From the NCBI RefSeq assembly GCF_000943545.1, contig NZ_JTHP01000052.1, positions 1-49,040 of the forward strand: a DNA stretch of 49,040 nt, read 5' to 3'. This document shows positions 15,795 through 23,538 of this stretch, in pieces; position 1 is the first letter of the stretch, and each line of letters begins with the position of its first letter. Made by a program: the position numbers and the translations under genes. Origin of the DNA: Paenibacillus terrae (GTDB lineage: Bacteria; Bacillota; Bacilli; Paenibacillales; Paenibacillaceae). The notes under the pieces were generated by a model, which was not told where the DNA came from, did no database searches, and was given only the letters and a program-made list of their open reading frames with translations.

Positions 15795-17142
15795 TTTTTT
15801 CCCATAGACTTTGCAACTGATCTCGTGTATCAGAAACGGCATACGCTTTGAATCGTTCAAATAACATTGCACAATTATGCGAAAGTAGTCCTTTATTAAT
15901 GAATTCTGCCTTTTCCCATGCATTTAGCAGACATTTGAAACCATATGGATATCTACCTTTATTTAGACTGTACTTAGCCATCTTGTACCAAAACCGTACG
16001 TATTCTTCCGGTAAAACTTGTTGTGTATACATGTCAGAAGATGACGGTTCCTGATAAGCTGCAATTTGGGACTCAAAACGCTGTAGAATATGGTCCACAT
16101 CCACATTGTATCGGTTGGCTACTTCAATGACGTTTAGTAACTCGGCAAAAATCTCTTTTTCACCAGCTATGTACTCCACGTAATCCGACAGGACGCTAAC
16201 ATCTCCAGACATAAGTCTGTTTACGTAAGTATTAATTTTCGCCCATTGCTGATATTGCCGCTTCCAATAAAGCGAATCAGGGTCCTTCTCCTTCACCCAA
16301 CTTAGATCGGTATAACGACGAATGTGTTCTAATGCCTGTTCATGATCTCCTTTTGCATCGCAAGCACTAGCACACAGAAGTTCGCCGTAAGTTATGTATA
16401 CAAACAGCGGCCTACTTAGCTTTTTTTGTGGCTCTGTCCCTTTTCGCTTGGAGTTGTGAACCGAATTATATTGGAGCTGCCCCAATCGACCCATTTGATG
16501 TGCAAATTCTTGAACCTTGTCCCACAGGCTTAATGATCTGTACACGTTTGCTAAATCTTTTAAAGCATCTAATTGCTCTATCTCGTCCAAACGATTAACA
16601 AAAGGGGCAAATTCAATGGCAGCTTGAAGATTAACAGCCCGATCCTGTCCGATATTGATTTGGAACAGGCGATACTGGCAGATCGCCAATCGCTCTGAAT
16701 GCTGGTGCTTCTCACTTTCAGCCACCTTCTTGTACAGGTATGCCGCTGCTTCATTGTAGCCGTCTTTATACACATTTTCTGCAACTTCAAAGAGCGACGG
16801 TGGATAAGTAGGGTTATCCAACAACAGAATTACAACTCGCTGCAAGCAGTCCAGTCGCCCTAGCTCAATGCATCGGTATAGGAATGGGCAGATTTTTTTC
16901 CAGTTGAGTGGAGATTCTTCAATGCACTCTTCAATGTAACGTTCGTAAAAATAATCCAGTGGTAAATTCATTCCCGCAGTAATGCAATCCAATTGGTGAA
17001 CAGATATAGAACGATTGCCCGTCACAATGCTACTAACTGTACCTACATTCAAATCAATAATGCGACCAAACCCGGTCATGGTTAAGCCTTTTCGTTTTAG
17101 ATAGGTTTGAATTTCTGCTCGTATCGTAGGTGTGATTTCCAT
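15757..17142 (-). CDS. HTH/TPR peptide receptor, AimR-like (RRNPP), copy 1
   Basis: A 461-residue cytosolic regulator. ATG at 17142 after AAAGGGTGG. Residues ~5-60 form an XRE-type HTH (GFGRIIDLNVGTVSSIVTGNRSISVHQLDCIT). The rest is an all-helical TPR-like solenoid (AAAYLYKKVAESEKH, ALKDLANVYRSLSLWDKV, EQALEHIRRY). It shares long stretches with the 35947-34574 protein, including NTYVNRLMSGDVSVLSDYV. This architecture, with an overlapping secreted peptide gene, matches AimR-like receptors described in Paenibacillus polymyxa ('Alo' systems, from memory). It probably binds DNA and changes activity on binding its peptide. Confidence 0.85.
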   Translation of the reverse strand: MEITPTIRAEIQTYLKRKGLTMTGFGRIIDLNVGTVSSIVTGNRSISVHQLDCITAGMNLPLDYFYERYIEECIEESPLNWKKICPFLYRCIELGRLDCLQRVVILLLDNPTYPPSLFEVAENVYKDGYNEAAAYLYKKVAESEKHQHSERLAICQYRLFQINIGQDRAVNLQAAIEFAPFVNRLDEIEQLDALKDLANVYRSLSLWDKVQEFAHQMGRLGQLQYNSVHNSKRKGTEPQKKLSRPLFVYITYGELLCASACDAKGDHEQALEHIRRYTDLSWVKEKDPDSLYWKRQYQQWAKINTYVNRLMSGDVSVLSDYVEYIAGEKEIFAELLNVIEVANRYNVDVDHILQRFESQIAAYQEPSSSDMYTQQVLPEEYVRFWYKMAKYSLNKGRYPYGFKCLLNAWEKAEFINKGLLSHNCAMLFERFKAYAVSDTRDQLQSLWEKIDQKDGFLLDGN

Positions 17143-17315
17143 GGATAAACCACCCTTTCAGCGTTTTCATAGGATACCAATTTCAAAAAAAATTATAGTT
17201 TGGGAATGTATAGTATAATTCAATATTTTGTCTATCCATGACAATACCATCTTTTGGCACAAAAATAAATACTATTATTTTATTGCTTTTTATATTTTTA
17301 ATAGGAGAGTATTGG

Positions 17316-17579
17316 ATGATGTCCGTAAAAATGACAAGGAATTTAGAAACTTTTAGTAGACTCGTAATTCCCAAAGAAATACTCATAACCTGTGATATTT
17401 GTGCAAATGATGCTATAGAATTTTTCACAGATGAAGAAAAAGGTATCCTATCCCTAAAAAAATACATTGGTCAGTCTTGTAAGTTTTGTCAATCTACCGA
17501 GGGATTAAGTTACTTTAAGGGTTCTCTTATATGTACAAGCTGTAGATATATGCTCAAGAGTCATCCAAAGCCCGTGTAA
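17316..17579 (+). CDS. AbrB-like transition regulator with Cys pairs
   Basis: An 87-residue protein. ATG at 17316 is preceded by AGGAGAG 8 bases away. The N-terminal half is an AbrB swapped-hairpin domain (MTRNLETFSRLVIPKEIL...FFTDEEKGILSLKKYIG). The tail has C-x2-C (CKFC) and C-x2-C (CTSC), which could bind zinc. It lacks the C-terminal HTH of its downstream paralogue. The LGRIVIP core of AbrB is altered to FSRLVIP. It is a probable DNA-binding regulator of stationary-phase genes. Confidence 0.8.
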   Translation: MMSVKMTRNLETFSRLVIPKEILITCDICANDAIEFFTDEEKGILSLKKYIGQSCKFCQSTEGLSYFKGSLICTSCRYMLKSHPKPV

Positions 17580-17645
17580 GTCAGCTCATACCAAAAATGC
17601 TCGATCAGGCGGGTGACTGTTAAGAAAATAAAAGGAGAAGATCAC

Positions 17646-18092
17646 TTGAAAAATACAGGTATGACACGTCCCTTGGATACGTTAGGCCGGATTGTTGTTC
17701 CTAAGGAAATGCGAACTTCAATGGGTATTGATGTTGGCGATCCTTTAGAATTTTATGTAAATGTTGAAACAGGATTTTTGAGTATGCGGAAGTATATTGG
17801 AGTCGCCTGCAACTTGTGCAATTCGGTTGAGTCTTTAACCTATTTCAGGGATTCATTTTTATGTAAAAAATGCATACTCGACCTGAAAGGAAACATAGGT
17901 GTGAGTCCAATACCTGCTCCTGTTGTTAAGAAACCGTACAAAGAAAAAAGAGCAAATCGGTCGTCTTCAAAAAAACTGGCTGAACAATTAAGAAGACTCA
18001 TGAGTGAGCATCCTACAGCCAAGCAAGGCGACTATGCCAAATGGCTTGGCGTGTCACAAGGCCGTATTTCCCAGCTTAAAAAGCTGTTATAG
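17646..18092 (+). CDS. AbrB-like regulator with Cys pairs and C-terminal HTH
   Basis: A 148-residue protein. TTG at 17646 is chosen because AAAGGAGAAG precedes it; the earlier GTG at 17613 has no site. The AbrB domain is canonical (MTRPLDTLGRIVVPKEMR...GDPLEFYV...LSMRKYIG), followed by CNLC...CKKC pairs, a basic linker and a small HTH (AKQGDYAKWLGVSQGRISQLKKLL). It is a tandem paralogue of the upstream gene, 66 bases away, and probably co-transcribed. The extra HTH makes it an unusual three-part regulator. Confidence 0.83.
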   Translation: MKNTGMTRPLDTLGRIVVPKEMRTSMGIDVGDPLEFYVNVETGFLSMRKYIGVACNLCNSVESLTYFRDSFLCKKCILDLKGNIGVSPIPAPVVKKPYKEKRANRSSSKKLAEQLRRLMSEHPTAKQGDYAKWLGVSQGRISQLKKLL

Positions 18093-18121
18093 GTATCGCT
18101 CAGCTCATACTCACGCGAAAC

Positions 18122-18165
18122 TAAATAACCAGTAGCTGATTGTTTACAGCGCGACTGGTTATTTA
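18122..18165 (+). terminator. Hairpin after the AbrB pair
   Basis: AAATAACCAGT pairs with ACTGGTTATTT across a 20-base loop that itself has some dyad. No long T run follows, so termination strength is uncertain. Confidence 0.55.
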
Positions 18166-18248
18166 AACTTGCTAAATGTTCTGATCCTTCCCTGATATAC
18201 GGGGCAGTCCCCGTACTTGGATCGGCTTAGAATCTTGTTAACAATGGC

Positions 18249-18419
18249 CTACTTCTTCTTTTTTTCATTTTTTGAAATAATCATAAAGAATATTACTATT
18301 AAAATAATCCCAGCTAAACTGTAAATAATATTAATATTTTCATTTTTTAACTGAGTAAAAATGAGTCCAACAATAGCAATAAGCAACACAATAAGAGAAA
18401 CTAACATTTTCATGTTCAT
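18249..18419 (-). CDS. Small two-helix membrane protein
   Basis: A 56-residue ORF. ATG at 18419 with GGAGG 9 bases upstream. It has two hydrophobic helices (about 5-22 and 32-49) joined by QLKNENIN and ends in EKKKK. It may be part of the peptide/regulator cluster, but the function is unknown. Called real because of the strong ribosome site and the clean topology. Confidence 0.6.
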   Translation of the reverse strand: MNMKMLVSLIVLLIAIVGLIFTQLKNENINIIYSLAGIILIVIFFMIISKNEKKKK

Positions 18420-18519
18420 TTTTACATAACCTCCATAAATTTTGATTTATTTATTGTATTATACCATAATTTAGCACAACATATGAGTGTACCAAATAAA
18501 GTAATAGGAGAGATGTTCA

Positions 18520-18642
18520 TTGAAATCTGTTCTACGAAGGTCTATTTCCAGCTTTTTGGCACTAATTGTTCTGCTTAATGTTGTAGGTTATGCTTCTGCG
18601 AGCTCTGTATCTGATAGTTCGAAGTATCAATATACTGATTAG
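18520..18642 (+). CDS. Small secreted peptide, orphan
   Basis: A 40-residue ORF. TTG at 18520 with AGGAGAG about 8 bases upstream. An N-terminal KSVLRRS is followed by a hydrophobic core (SFLALIVLLNVVGYASA) with an ASA cleavage site and a 13-residue tail SSVSDSSKYQYTD. The design is that of a signalling pro-peptide like those of the two AimR-like systems, but no receptor gene is adjacent on the same strand. It could be a stand-alone signal for a distant receptor or a remnant. Confidence 0.55.
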   Translation: MKSVLRRSISSFLALIVLLNVVGYASASSVSDSSKYQYTD

Positions 18643-18894
18643 TGCTTCCAGTAGGCTTATTCAGTATCGGGCAAATATACTCAGCTTGTTTTGAATGGGT
18701 GTTTTTTTTAGAAAACTTAAAAAAATACGAATGACTCGTTGTATTTATCGACTCCAAATTGCCTATCTAAGTGAAGAGCGAAATTGATACAAGCACTAAA
18801 AAAGAATGTGGAGCCATTCTGGTGTTTGCGACTCCATCAAATTCACTCTCAATAAAACAACCCTTCTTGCTCGTCAATTTGCTTCGTATTCCAG

Positions 18895-18973
18895 CATTTT
18901 GCATCATTCGATTCCCAACGCTCGAAAGTACAATAGATAGATTTGAAATCGCTCTTGGGATTGTTGCAAAATG
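18895..18973 (-). repeat. Foldback repeat, copy 3 (inverted, centre deleted)
   Basis: This is the reverse complement of the element at 6311-6422: CATTTTGCAT-ATTCGATTCCCAACGCT, then ATTTGAAATCGCTCTTGGGA and GCAAAATG. About 33 central bases are missing, leaving a shorter hairpin. It ends 2 bases from the TGA of the gene at 18975-19751, again directly after a stop codon. Upstream, 18643-18894 holds no gene. Confidence 0.65.
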
Positions 18974-18974
18974 C

Positions 18975-19751
18975 TCATTTATCAAGCTTTAACCATTGTT
19001 GAAATTCTTTTTCACTTATTTTTTTAACAGTCTTCACTTTTTTAGTGATCATAGAGTACGTATACAGTCTTTTTTGATCCGATGGATATTCACTTATATA
19101 GTTCAATTGATTTCCATTTTTATTCCATAAAATTAAACTTGTACTTATGTAATCTGTTTCCCTAGGTAAATAAGTAAACGTACCTTTTTGGGAATCATAA
19201 ATGGCTATGGAGCTTCTGGCAGGATCTCCGTATGAGAAAGCAAGTTGGTCTGCTTTTGGTGACCAATTATAGGAATTTATTGTTTCAATATTTTCCTTGC
19301 CAGCAGCGCTTAACTGGTCATTTAATATTTGATGCTTTCCATTTTTCATATCCATAAGCAGCACCGTCTCCCCTGCGCTACGTCGTGTTTGTATAGCGAG
19401 CCAATGACTTGAAGGTGATACTGAAATACTCGATATATCACGCAGCTTATCATCAAAACCATCTGTTTTAATTGTGTAGATCTTTTCTCCTTTTTGGATC
19501 GTTATTGATGTAATAACGCTTTTTTCAGAGCCTGGTACATTTTTCAGCTCCGTTTTTTTCGCCGTTACCGTAATATTCTTTTCTTTCCAAATCACTTGGC
19601 CTTGGCTCTCGCTCTTTTTAAATTTTGTTATCGACTGATATACTGATGGATTTTGGGTTCCTGCATTAGCCATAGAAACACCACTCAAGCTTCCCACAAG
19701 CACTATGCTCGACAGAAAAGCAGTAGCGTATTTTGCTCTTAAATTCTTCAT
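18975..19751 (-). CDS. Secreted TolB/beta-propeller-like protein
   Basis: A 258-residue protein. ATG at 19751 after AAAGGAGC. The signal peptide runs to about residue 30 (SGVSMANA site). The mature part has repeated strand motifs of the TolB/PD40 type: ISVSPSSHWLAIQTRR, YNWSPKADQLAFSYGD, ILWNKNGNQLNYISE, each ending in a short report strand. This suggests a partial propeller that monitors or binds cell-envelope ligands. No catalytic residues are visible. It stands alone and is AT-richer than the chromosome average. The exact role is unknown. Confidence 0.75.
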   Translation of the reverse strand: MKNLRAKYATAFLSSIVLVGSLSGVSMANAGTQNPSVYQSITKFKKSESQGQVIWKEKNITVTAKKTELKNVPGSEKSVITSITIQKGEKIYTIKTDGFDDKLRDISSISVSPSSHWLAIQTRRSAGETVLLMDMKNGKHQILNDQLSAAGKENIETINSYNWSPKADQLAFSYGDPARSSIAIYDSQKGTFTYLPRETDYISTSLILWNKNGNQLNYISEYPSDQKRLYTYSMITKKVKTVKKISEKEFQQWLKLDK

Positions 19752-20027
19752 TTGAATAGCTCCTTTATAAAATGTATTGACCTAACAGATATTTAGTACC
19801 ACAATTTGTTCCAATCCTTGCCTAAATTGATATCTATATACATAGACGATCAAATCGAAATTTTGTTGCTTTTCTCAAGAATTTTACAGATAAATTTTAG
19901 ATGAGCATAAAGAAGCGTCCTACCAGAAAGACCGACAGAGCCGACTGCTGTGACAAATTTATCTGACAAAACTTGTTATTTTTGAAATAGTGTAGATACA
20001 CGAAACAGCGCAAAGAATGGAGAACCT

Positions 20028-20483
20028 ATGGCAACGACAAGGAAAAACAAGCAATCTTCGCTGGAGCGATCTGCCTCAGTCTGTACCTGCATCAATCTGC
20101 GCCGTTCCTCAATGGCTGTTACGGGACTGTATGACCGGTATCTGGCCCCAAGCGGACTCAATATTAGCCAATTCTCACTGCTCAAGCACTTAACTGCGCT
20201 GGGACCGGCAAGTGTAAGTGAATTGGCGCTGGAGATGCGGCTCGACCGAACCACGATTGTGCGCAATTTGAAGGCGCTGGAGCATAGCGGATATGTGGAG
20301 GATACATCTGCTGAGGGCAGTCGCAACCGCTGCCTTACTCTGACGGAGAGTGGAAGAACGACATACAACGACGCAGCAGAGCTTTGGGAGGAGGCGCAGC
20401 GTTTTTTGCAGGAGTCATTGGGAAACGGGGAGCTGCAGATACTGACCGCACTCTTATCCAAAATTGAAGATTTGGGTTTGTGA
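20028..20483 (+). CDS. MarR-family transcriptional regulator
   Basis: A 151-residue winged-helix repressor. The N-terminal SVCTCINLRRSSMAVTGLYDRYLAPSGLNISQFSLLKHL has a Cys pair (CTC) that could sense oxidants or electrophiles. The wing and recognition helix follow (VSELALEMRLDRTTIVRNLKALEHSGYV...GSRNRCLTLTESG). The gene directly precedes an Fe-S protein 34 bases downstream, which it probably controls. A redox or quinone-type signal is inferred from the Cys residues and the redox-type partner. Confidence 0.87.
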   Translation: MATTRKNKQSSLERSASVCTCINLRRSSMAVTGLYDRYLAPSGLNISQFSLLKHLTALGPASVSELALEMRLDRTTIVRNLKALEHSGYVEDTSAEGSRNRCLTLTESGRTTYNDAAELWEEAQRFLQESLGNGELQILTALLSKIEDLGL

Positions 20484-20516
20484 TTAGTTCTTTGCTGTGA
20501 ACAATCGGAGAGGGAT

Positions 20517-21398
20517 GTGGATAGGATGGTTGAATCCGTACCGGATATGAGAGAAATCATCGCAGCCGAGATGAAGGCCTATGTGAGCGAAGACAAAGGC
20601 AATGTTTGTGAAGAACTGCAGAGTCCTTATTACGAGGAGCCGATTATTCAATTTGCCGAGGCCAATGATCCTTTGTTTGAGGAGTACAAAAGAGTGGTGG
20701 GGCCCGACCACGCCACGCCGCAGGAAGCATTTGAACGTTCCTTTGGAATGGGGAGTTTTGATGGAGGCACCGTTATCAGCGTTGTGCTGCCGATCAGCGA
20801 GACGATCCGCAAGGCTAATCGGGCACAAAAAGAAAGAGCCTCCAGGGAATGGGCGCTGCTACGAACCTTCGGCGATGAATATTTTGTACAGTCTGCAAGG
20901 CGGCATTTGACGGGATATTTAACAGGCCTTGGTTACCGTGCAGTTGCGCCGCTGGATGAGGATTGGTACAGCATCCATGGCGCCGCAGGGGGGCCGGTCT
21001 CCAACTGGTCGGAGCGCCACATTGCATATGCTGCGGGTCTTGGCACCTTCAGTATCAATGACGGCTTCATCACCGAAAAAGGAATTGCCATCCGCTTGCT
21101 GTCCGTGGTGACCGATCTCTTAGTGCCGCCTGATGCCAGAACGTCAACAGGCCATACCGGAAACTGCCTGCTGTGCAGCAAGGGCATCTGCGGTGTGTGC
21201 ATCACCCGCTGCCCTGTGCAGGCGATCAGCAAGGACGGCGGACATGACAAAATCGCCTGCATGGAATTTGTGTACGGCCAGGCATCGCGGGACTTTGCGG
21301 TGCTCAACGGCGGCGAGGCCAAAGCGGGTTCCGGCTGCGGACTGTGCCAGACCAAGGTGCCCTGTGAGAGCAGGAATCCAATGCGGACCGCCCGGTGA
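20517..21398 (+). CDS. QueG-like iron-sulfur protein
   Basis: A 293-residue protein, GTG at 20517 after GGAGAGG; ATG at 20526 is possible. The middle part SERHIAYAAGLGTFSINDGFITEKG resembles the epoxyqueuosine-reductase family. It has a ferredoxin-type cluster C225-x2-C228-x3-C232-P preceded by C217/C220, and a second set C274-x2-C277-x5-C283. The usual C-terminal HEAT repeats of QueG are absent, so it is likely a divergent oxidoreductase using cobalamin or Fe-S chemistry, not true QueG. It is co-transcribed with the MarR regulator and ends at a good terminator. Confidence 0.75.
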   Translation: MDRMVESVPDMREIIAAEMKAYVSEDKGNVCEELQSPYYEEPIIQFAEANDPLFEEYKRVVGPDHATPQEAFERSFGMGSFDGGTVISVVLPISETIRKANRAQKERASREWALLRTFGDEYFVQSARRHLTGYLTGLGYRAVAPLDEDWYSIHGAAGGPVSNWSERHIAYAAGLGTFSINDGFITEKGIAIRLLSVVTDLLVPPDARTSTGHTGNCLLCSKGICGVCITRCPVQAISKDGGHDKIACMEFVYGQASRDFAVLNGGEAKAGSGCGLCQTKVPCESRNPMRTAR

Positions 21399-21406
21399 AT
21401 ATGAAA

Positions 21407-21439
21407 ACCTTGAGAACCGCCATTCTCAAGGTTTTTTTA
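21407..21439 (+). terminator. Rho-independent terminator of the MarR/Fe-S operon
   Basis: Stem ACCTTGAGAA/TTCTCAAGGT, 6-base loop, followed by TTTTTTT. Confidence 0.9.
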
Positions 21440-21474
21440 GTACAAAAGGATCATGCTAGTTTTAACTTTTTAAC

Positions 21475-21993
21475 TTAGTTTTCATTAACCGAGGTTGAGG
21501 GGGTCCCTGGCTCCCTCTTCAATTGGGCTTCATGTGGAGCCCCGGACTTACGGTCGAATGTAATCGGGCCTTTACGGTTCACGAGCCGTTTCAGATCCAC
21601 GGTCATTTCATTTTTCAGCTTGTCAATGAGCTGCTCCTCTTTGATGCCTTTACTTTTAGCAATATCGGCCAACGATTTGCCTTGTCCCAGCTCATTCTCT
21701 AACCGGGCAGGAGTGATACCCAGAAGCTTGGCGATCTTCTCGTTCAAATGGTAATTCCAGCCGCCTGGCCCTTTACCATGTCCGTGTCCATGTCTATGAA
21801 CATGTCCTTGTCCGTGATGATCCTGTGGTGCAACCTTCCACTGATGAGCTTCCCCTTGGCTTGATGCGTTGGGAGCAGGAGCTTGCAATGGGTTGCCCGG
21901 TTCAGTACCGGAAGCTCCGGCAGCCCCCGCAGTCCCATACATCATCACCCCTCCATATAGAATAGCAGCGGTCAATTTCCATTGATTTTTCAT
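21475..21993 (-). CDS. Secreted His-rich protein
   Basis: A 172-residue protein. ATG at 21993 after GAAGGGT; the longer frame upstream lacks a ribosome site. The signal peptide ends near TAGAAGA. A linker with HHGQGHVHRHGHGHGKG could bind Zn, Ni or Cu. A conserved helical segment LAKLLGITPARLENELGQGKS follows (in the form LLGI-x-LxxEL-xGKSLADIAKSKGI), repeated in many Paenibacillus surface proteins. A basic/Pro tail ends the protein. The role may be metal storage or envelope binding. Function is not established. Confidence 0.75.
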   Translation of the reverse strand: MKNQWKLTAAILYGGVMMYGTAGAAGASGTEPGNPLQAPAPNASSQGEAHQWKVAPQDHHGQGHVHRHGHGHGKGPGGWNYHLNEKIAKLLGITPARLENELGQGKSLADIAKSKGIKEEQLIDKLKNEMTVDLKRLVNRKGPITFDRKSGAPHEAQLKREPGTPSTSVNEN

Positions 21994-22184
21994 GATGCAG
22001 ACCCTTCTTTCGTCCTTTTTCATACTATATTTTCTCTTTCTGCTTTTTTTATTCATCCTACATATTTTTGCAAAATCCTTAATGTAAAAATAACAAAATG
22101 TTGAAAATTGCAATCTGTTTTATAATGGCGGGTAACAACTAGATATCGCTATAAAATTATCTATAAGAGATGCAGGTGATAGCG

Positions 22185-23120
22185 ATGGAGTGGTATTTTG
22201 CATACAAAGATGAATTGGAAAAAGTTTTTCGTCAAGCGGAAGAACGGACAGCCGCATTTCCTGCTCCATTTCAGAATCAGGGCTTGGACTATCTGGCCCG
22301 TTTTAATCCGTTACGGGAAGACAGCACGCGTAACTACATATGCTATTTGCTTCCGTTCTGGCTGCAGGAACTCACCGGGCTGGCTCCCGAAATTTGCCGT
22401 AAGCTGTCACTCGGCAACGTGTTCGTCATGGCTCATTATTTGATTCAGGACGATGTGATGGATACAGCAGCAGACAACCGCAAAATGCAACTCGCTTTAA
22501 GCCAATTGTTCTATACCGAATGTTTGGACGTATACCGGGACCTTTTTCCCGCGTCCTCTCCTTTTTGGACGTATGCCCGAACGTATATCGGTGAATGGGC
22601 TGTTAGTGTGACATCTGAGGGAACAAAGGACTTTTTTCAGGGGGAACGACATCAGGTGGCGCTGAAAGCCAGTCCGTTAAAAATGGCTGGCACGGGTGCT
22701 TTACTGCTCTCTGGGCGGGCCGATCTGATCCAGGCCATTACAGACATGACAGATACAGCACTGGTTGTACTTCAAATGTCGGATGACTGGGCCGACTGGT
22801 CGGAGGACTTGGAGGAAAATAGCTACAACTGCCTATTGTCCCACATCAGCGCCGAGCAGAAGACAGCTTATCGCGAAGGACTGGGACCAGAGCAGATTCG
22901 GGAGGCGATTTATGTACGCGGGGCGCTTGCCAGTTACGTGAGCATTGCTGATCAAGCGGTCCAGCAGTTGGAAAATCTGGAGCCTGACATCCCTGGACTG
23001 CGTATGTTCACACGTTCTATCGCAGAAGAACTGGGTGAAGAGGCGGCAGAAATTGAAACCGGACGTTCGCATTTGCGAAGAGGCGGACTGGATTTTTGGC
23101 TCTCCAAAAATATGAAATAA
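22185..23120 (+). CDS. Class I isoprenoid (ComQ-like) enzyme
   Basis: A 311-residue all-helical protein. ATG at 22185 follows AGGTG; an upstream in-frame ATG at 22170 is less likely. It has the two metal sites of the isoprenoid-synthase fold: HYLIQDDVMD (aspartate-rich DDxxD) and SDDWADWSEDLEENSYN. These place it among polyprenyl synthase or ComQ-like prenyl transferases. The adjacent downstream gene encodes a leader peptide ending in Trp, as in ComQ/ComX pairs where the enzyme prenylates a Trp. Whether it makes a free isoprenoid or modifies that peptide is open. No other isoprenoid genes are near. Confidence 0.8.
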   Translation: MEWYFAYKDELEKVFRQAEERTAAFPAPFQNQGLDYLARFNPLREDSTRNYICYLLPFWLQELTGLAPEICRKLSLGNVFVMAHYLIQDDVMDTAADNRKMQLALSQLFYTECLDVYRDLFPASSPFWTYARTYIGEWAVSVTSEGTKDFFQGERHQVALKASPLKMAGTGALLLSGRADLIQAITDMTDTALVVLQMSDDWADWSEDLEENSYNCLLSHISAEQKTAYREGLGPEQIREAIYVRGALASYVSIADQAVQQLENLEPDIPGLRMFTRSIAEELGEEAAEIETGRSHLRRGGLDFWLSKNMK

Positions 23121-23144
23121 TGCTAGATTTTGATGAGACTTTCG

Positions 23145-23153
23145 TGGTATACT
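23145..23153 (+). promoter_or_regulatory. Extended -10 promoter of the NHLP peptide gene
   Basis: TGGTATACT (extended TGn-TATACT) lies 43 bases upstream of the peptide start in the short gap after the enzyme gene, so the peptide can be transcribed on its own. Confidence 0.5.
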
Positions 23154-23195
23154 GACTAGGTAAATATAACCAATTGAATGAGAGGGTGATTTTTG

Positions 23196-23432
23196 ATGGC
23201 TACTGAAGTTCTTCAAACACAAGTCATTCAAAAAGCGTGGGAGGATGCCAGTTTTAGAGAAAAACTGATGACAGATCCCAAGTCTGCAATCCGTGATGTG
23301 TTAGGAGTCGTTATCCCCGATCATATCCAAATCAAAACACTAGAGGAAACACCCGATCAATTTTATCTGGTCATCCCTCCAGCCCCTTCCGGTGTGCTCG
23401 CTTCATCTCAGAAACCACGCTCCATGTGGTAA
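23196..23432 (+). CDS. NHLP-leader RiPP-type precursor peptide
   Basis: A 78-residue protein. ATG at 23196 with GAGAGGGTG upstream. Residues 5-62 match the nitrile-hydratase-like leader family: IQKAWEDASFREKLMTDP, DVLGVVIPDHIQIKTLEET and FYLVIPP. After the PP comes a short core, APSGVLASSQKPRSMW, ending in Trp with no Cys. It follows the isoprenoid enzyme by 75 bases. The plausible product is a small peptide modified on the terminal Trp. An alternative is a nitrile-hydratase-alpha remnant with no product. No peptidase or exporter gene is adjacent. Confidence 0.75.
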   Translation: MATEVLQTQVIQKAWEDASFREKLMTDPKSAIRDVLGVVIPDHIQIKTLEETPDQFYLVIPPAPSGVLASSQKPRSMW

Positions 23433-23514
23433 GTTTGTTTTTGTAGCTTACTGGTTTTATAATCCTTACACCATGCGGGTGGGTTCAGCAAGCCTCCTTC
23501 CGTTTTCCCTAGCA

Positions 23515-23538
23515 CAAAAAGCCGGATATTATCCGGCT
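23515..23538 (-). terminator. Terminator of the 7TM kinase gene
   Basis: On the minus strand, AGCCGGATA-ATA-TCCGGCT is followed by TTTTTG. It overlaps the kinase stop codon and lies between the convergent genes. Confidence 0.85.
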
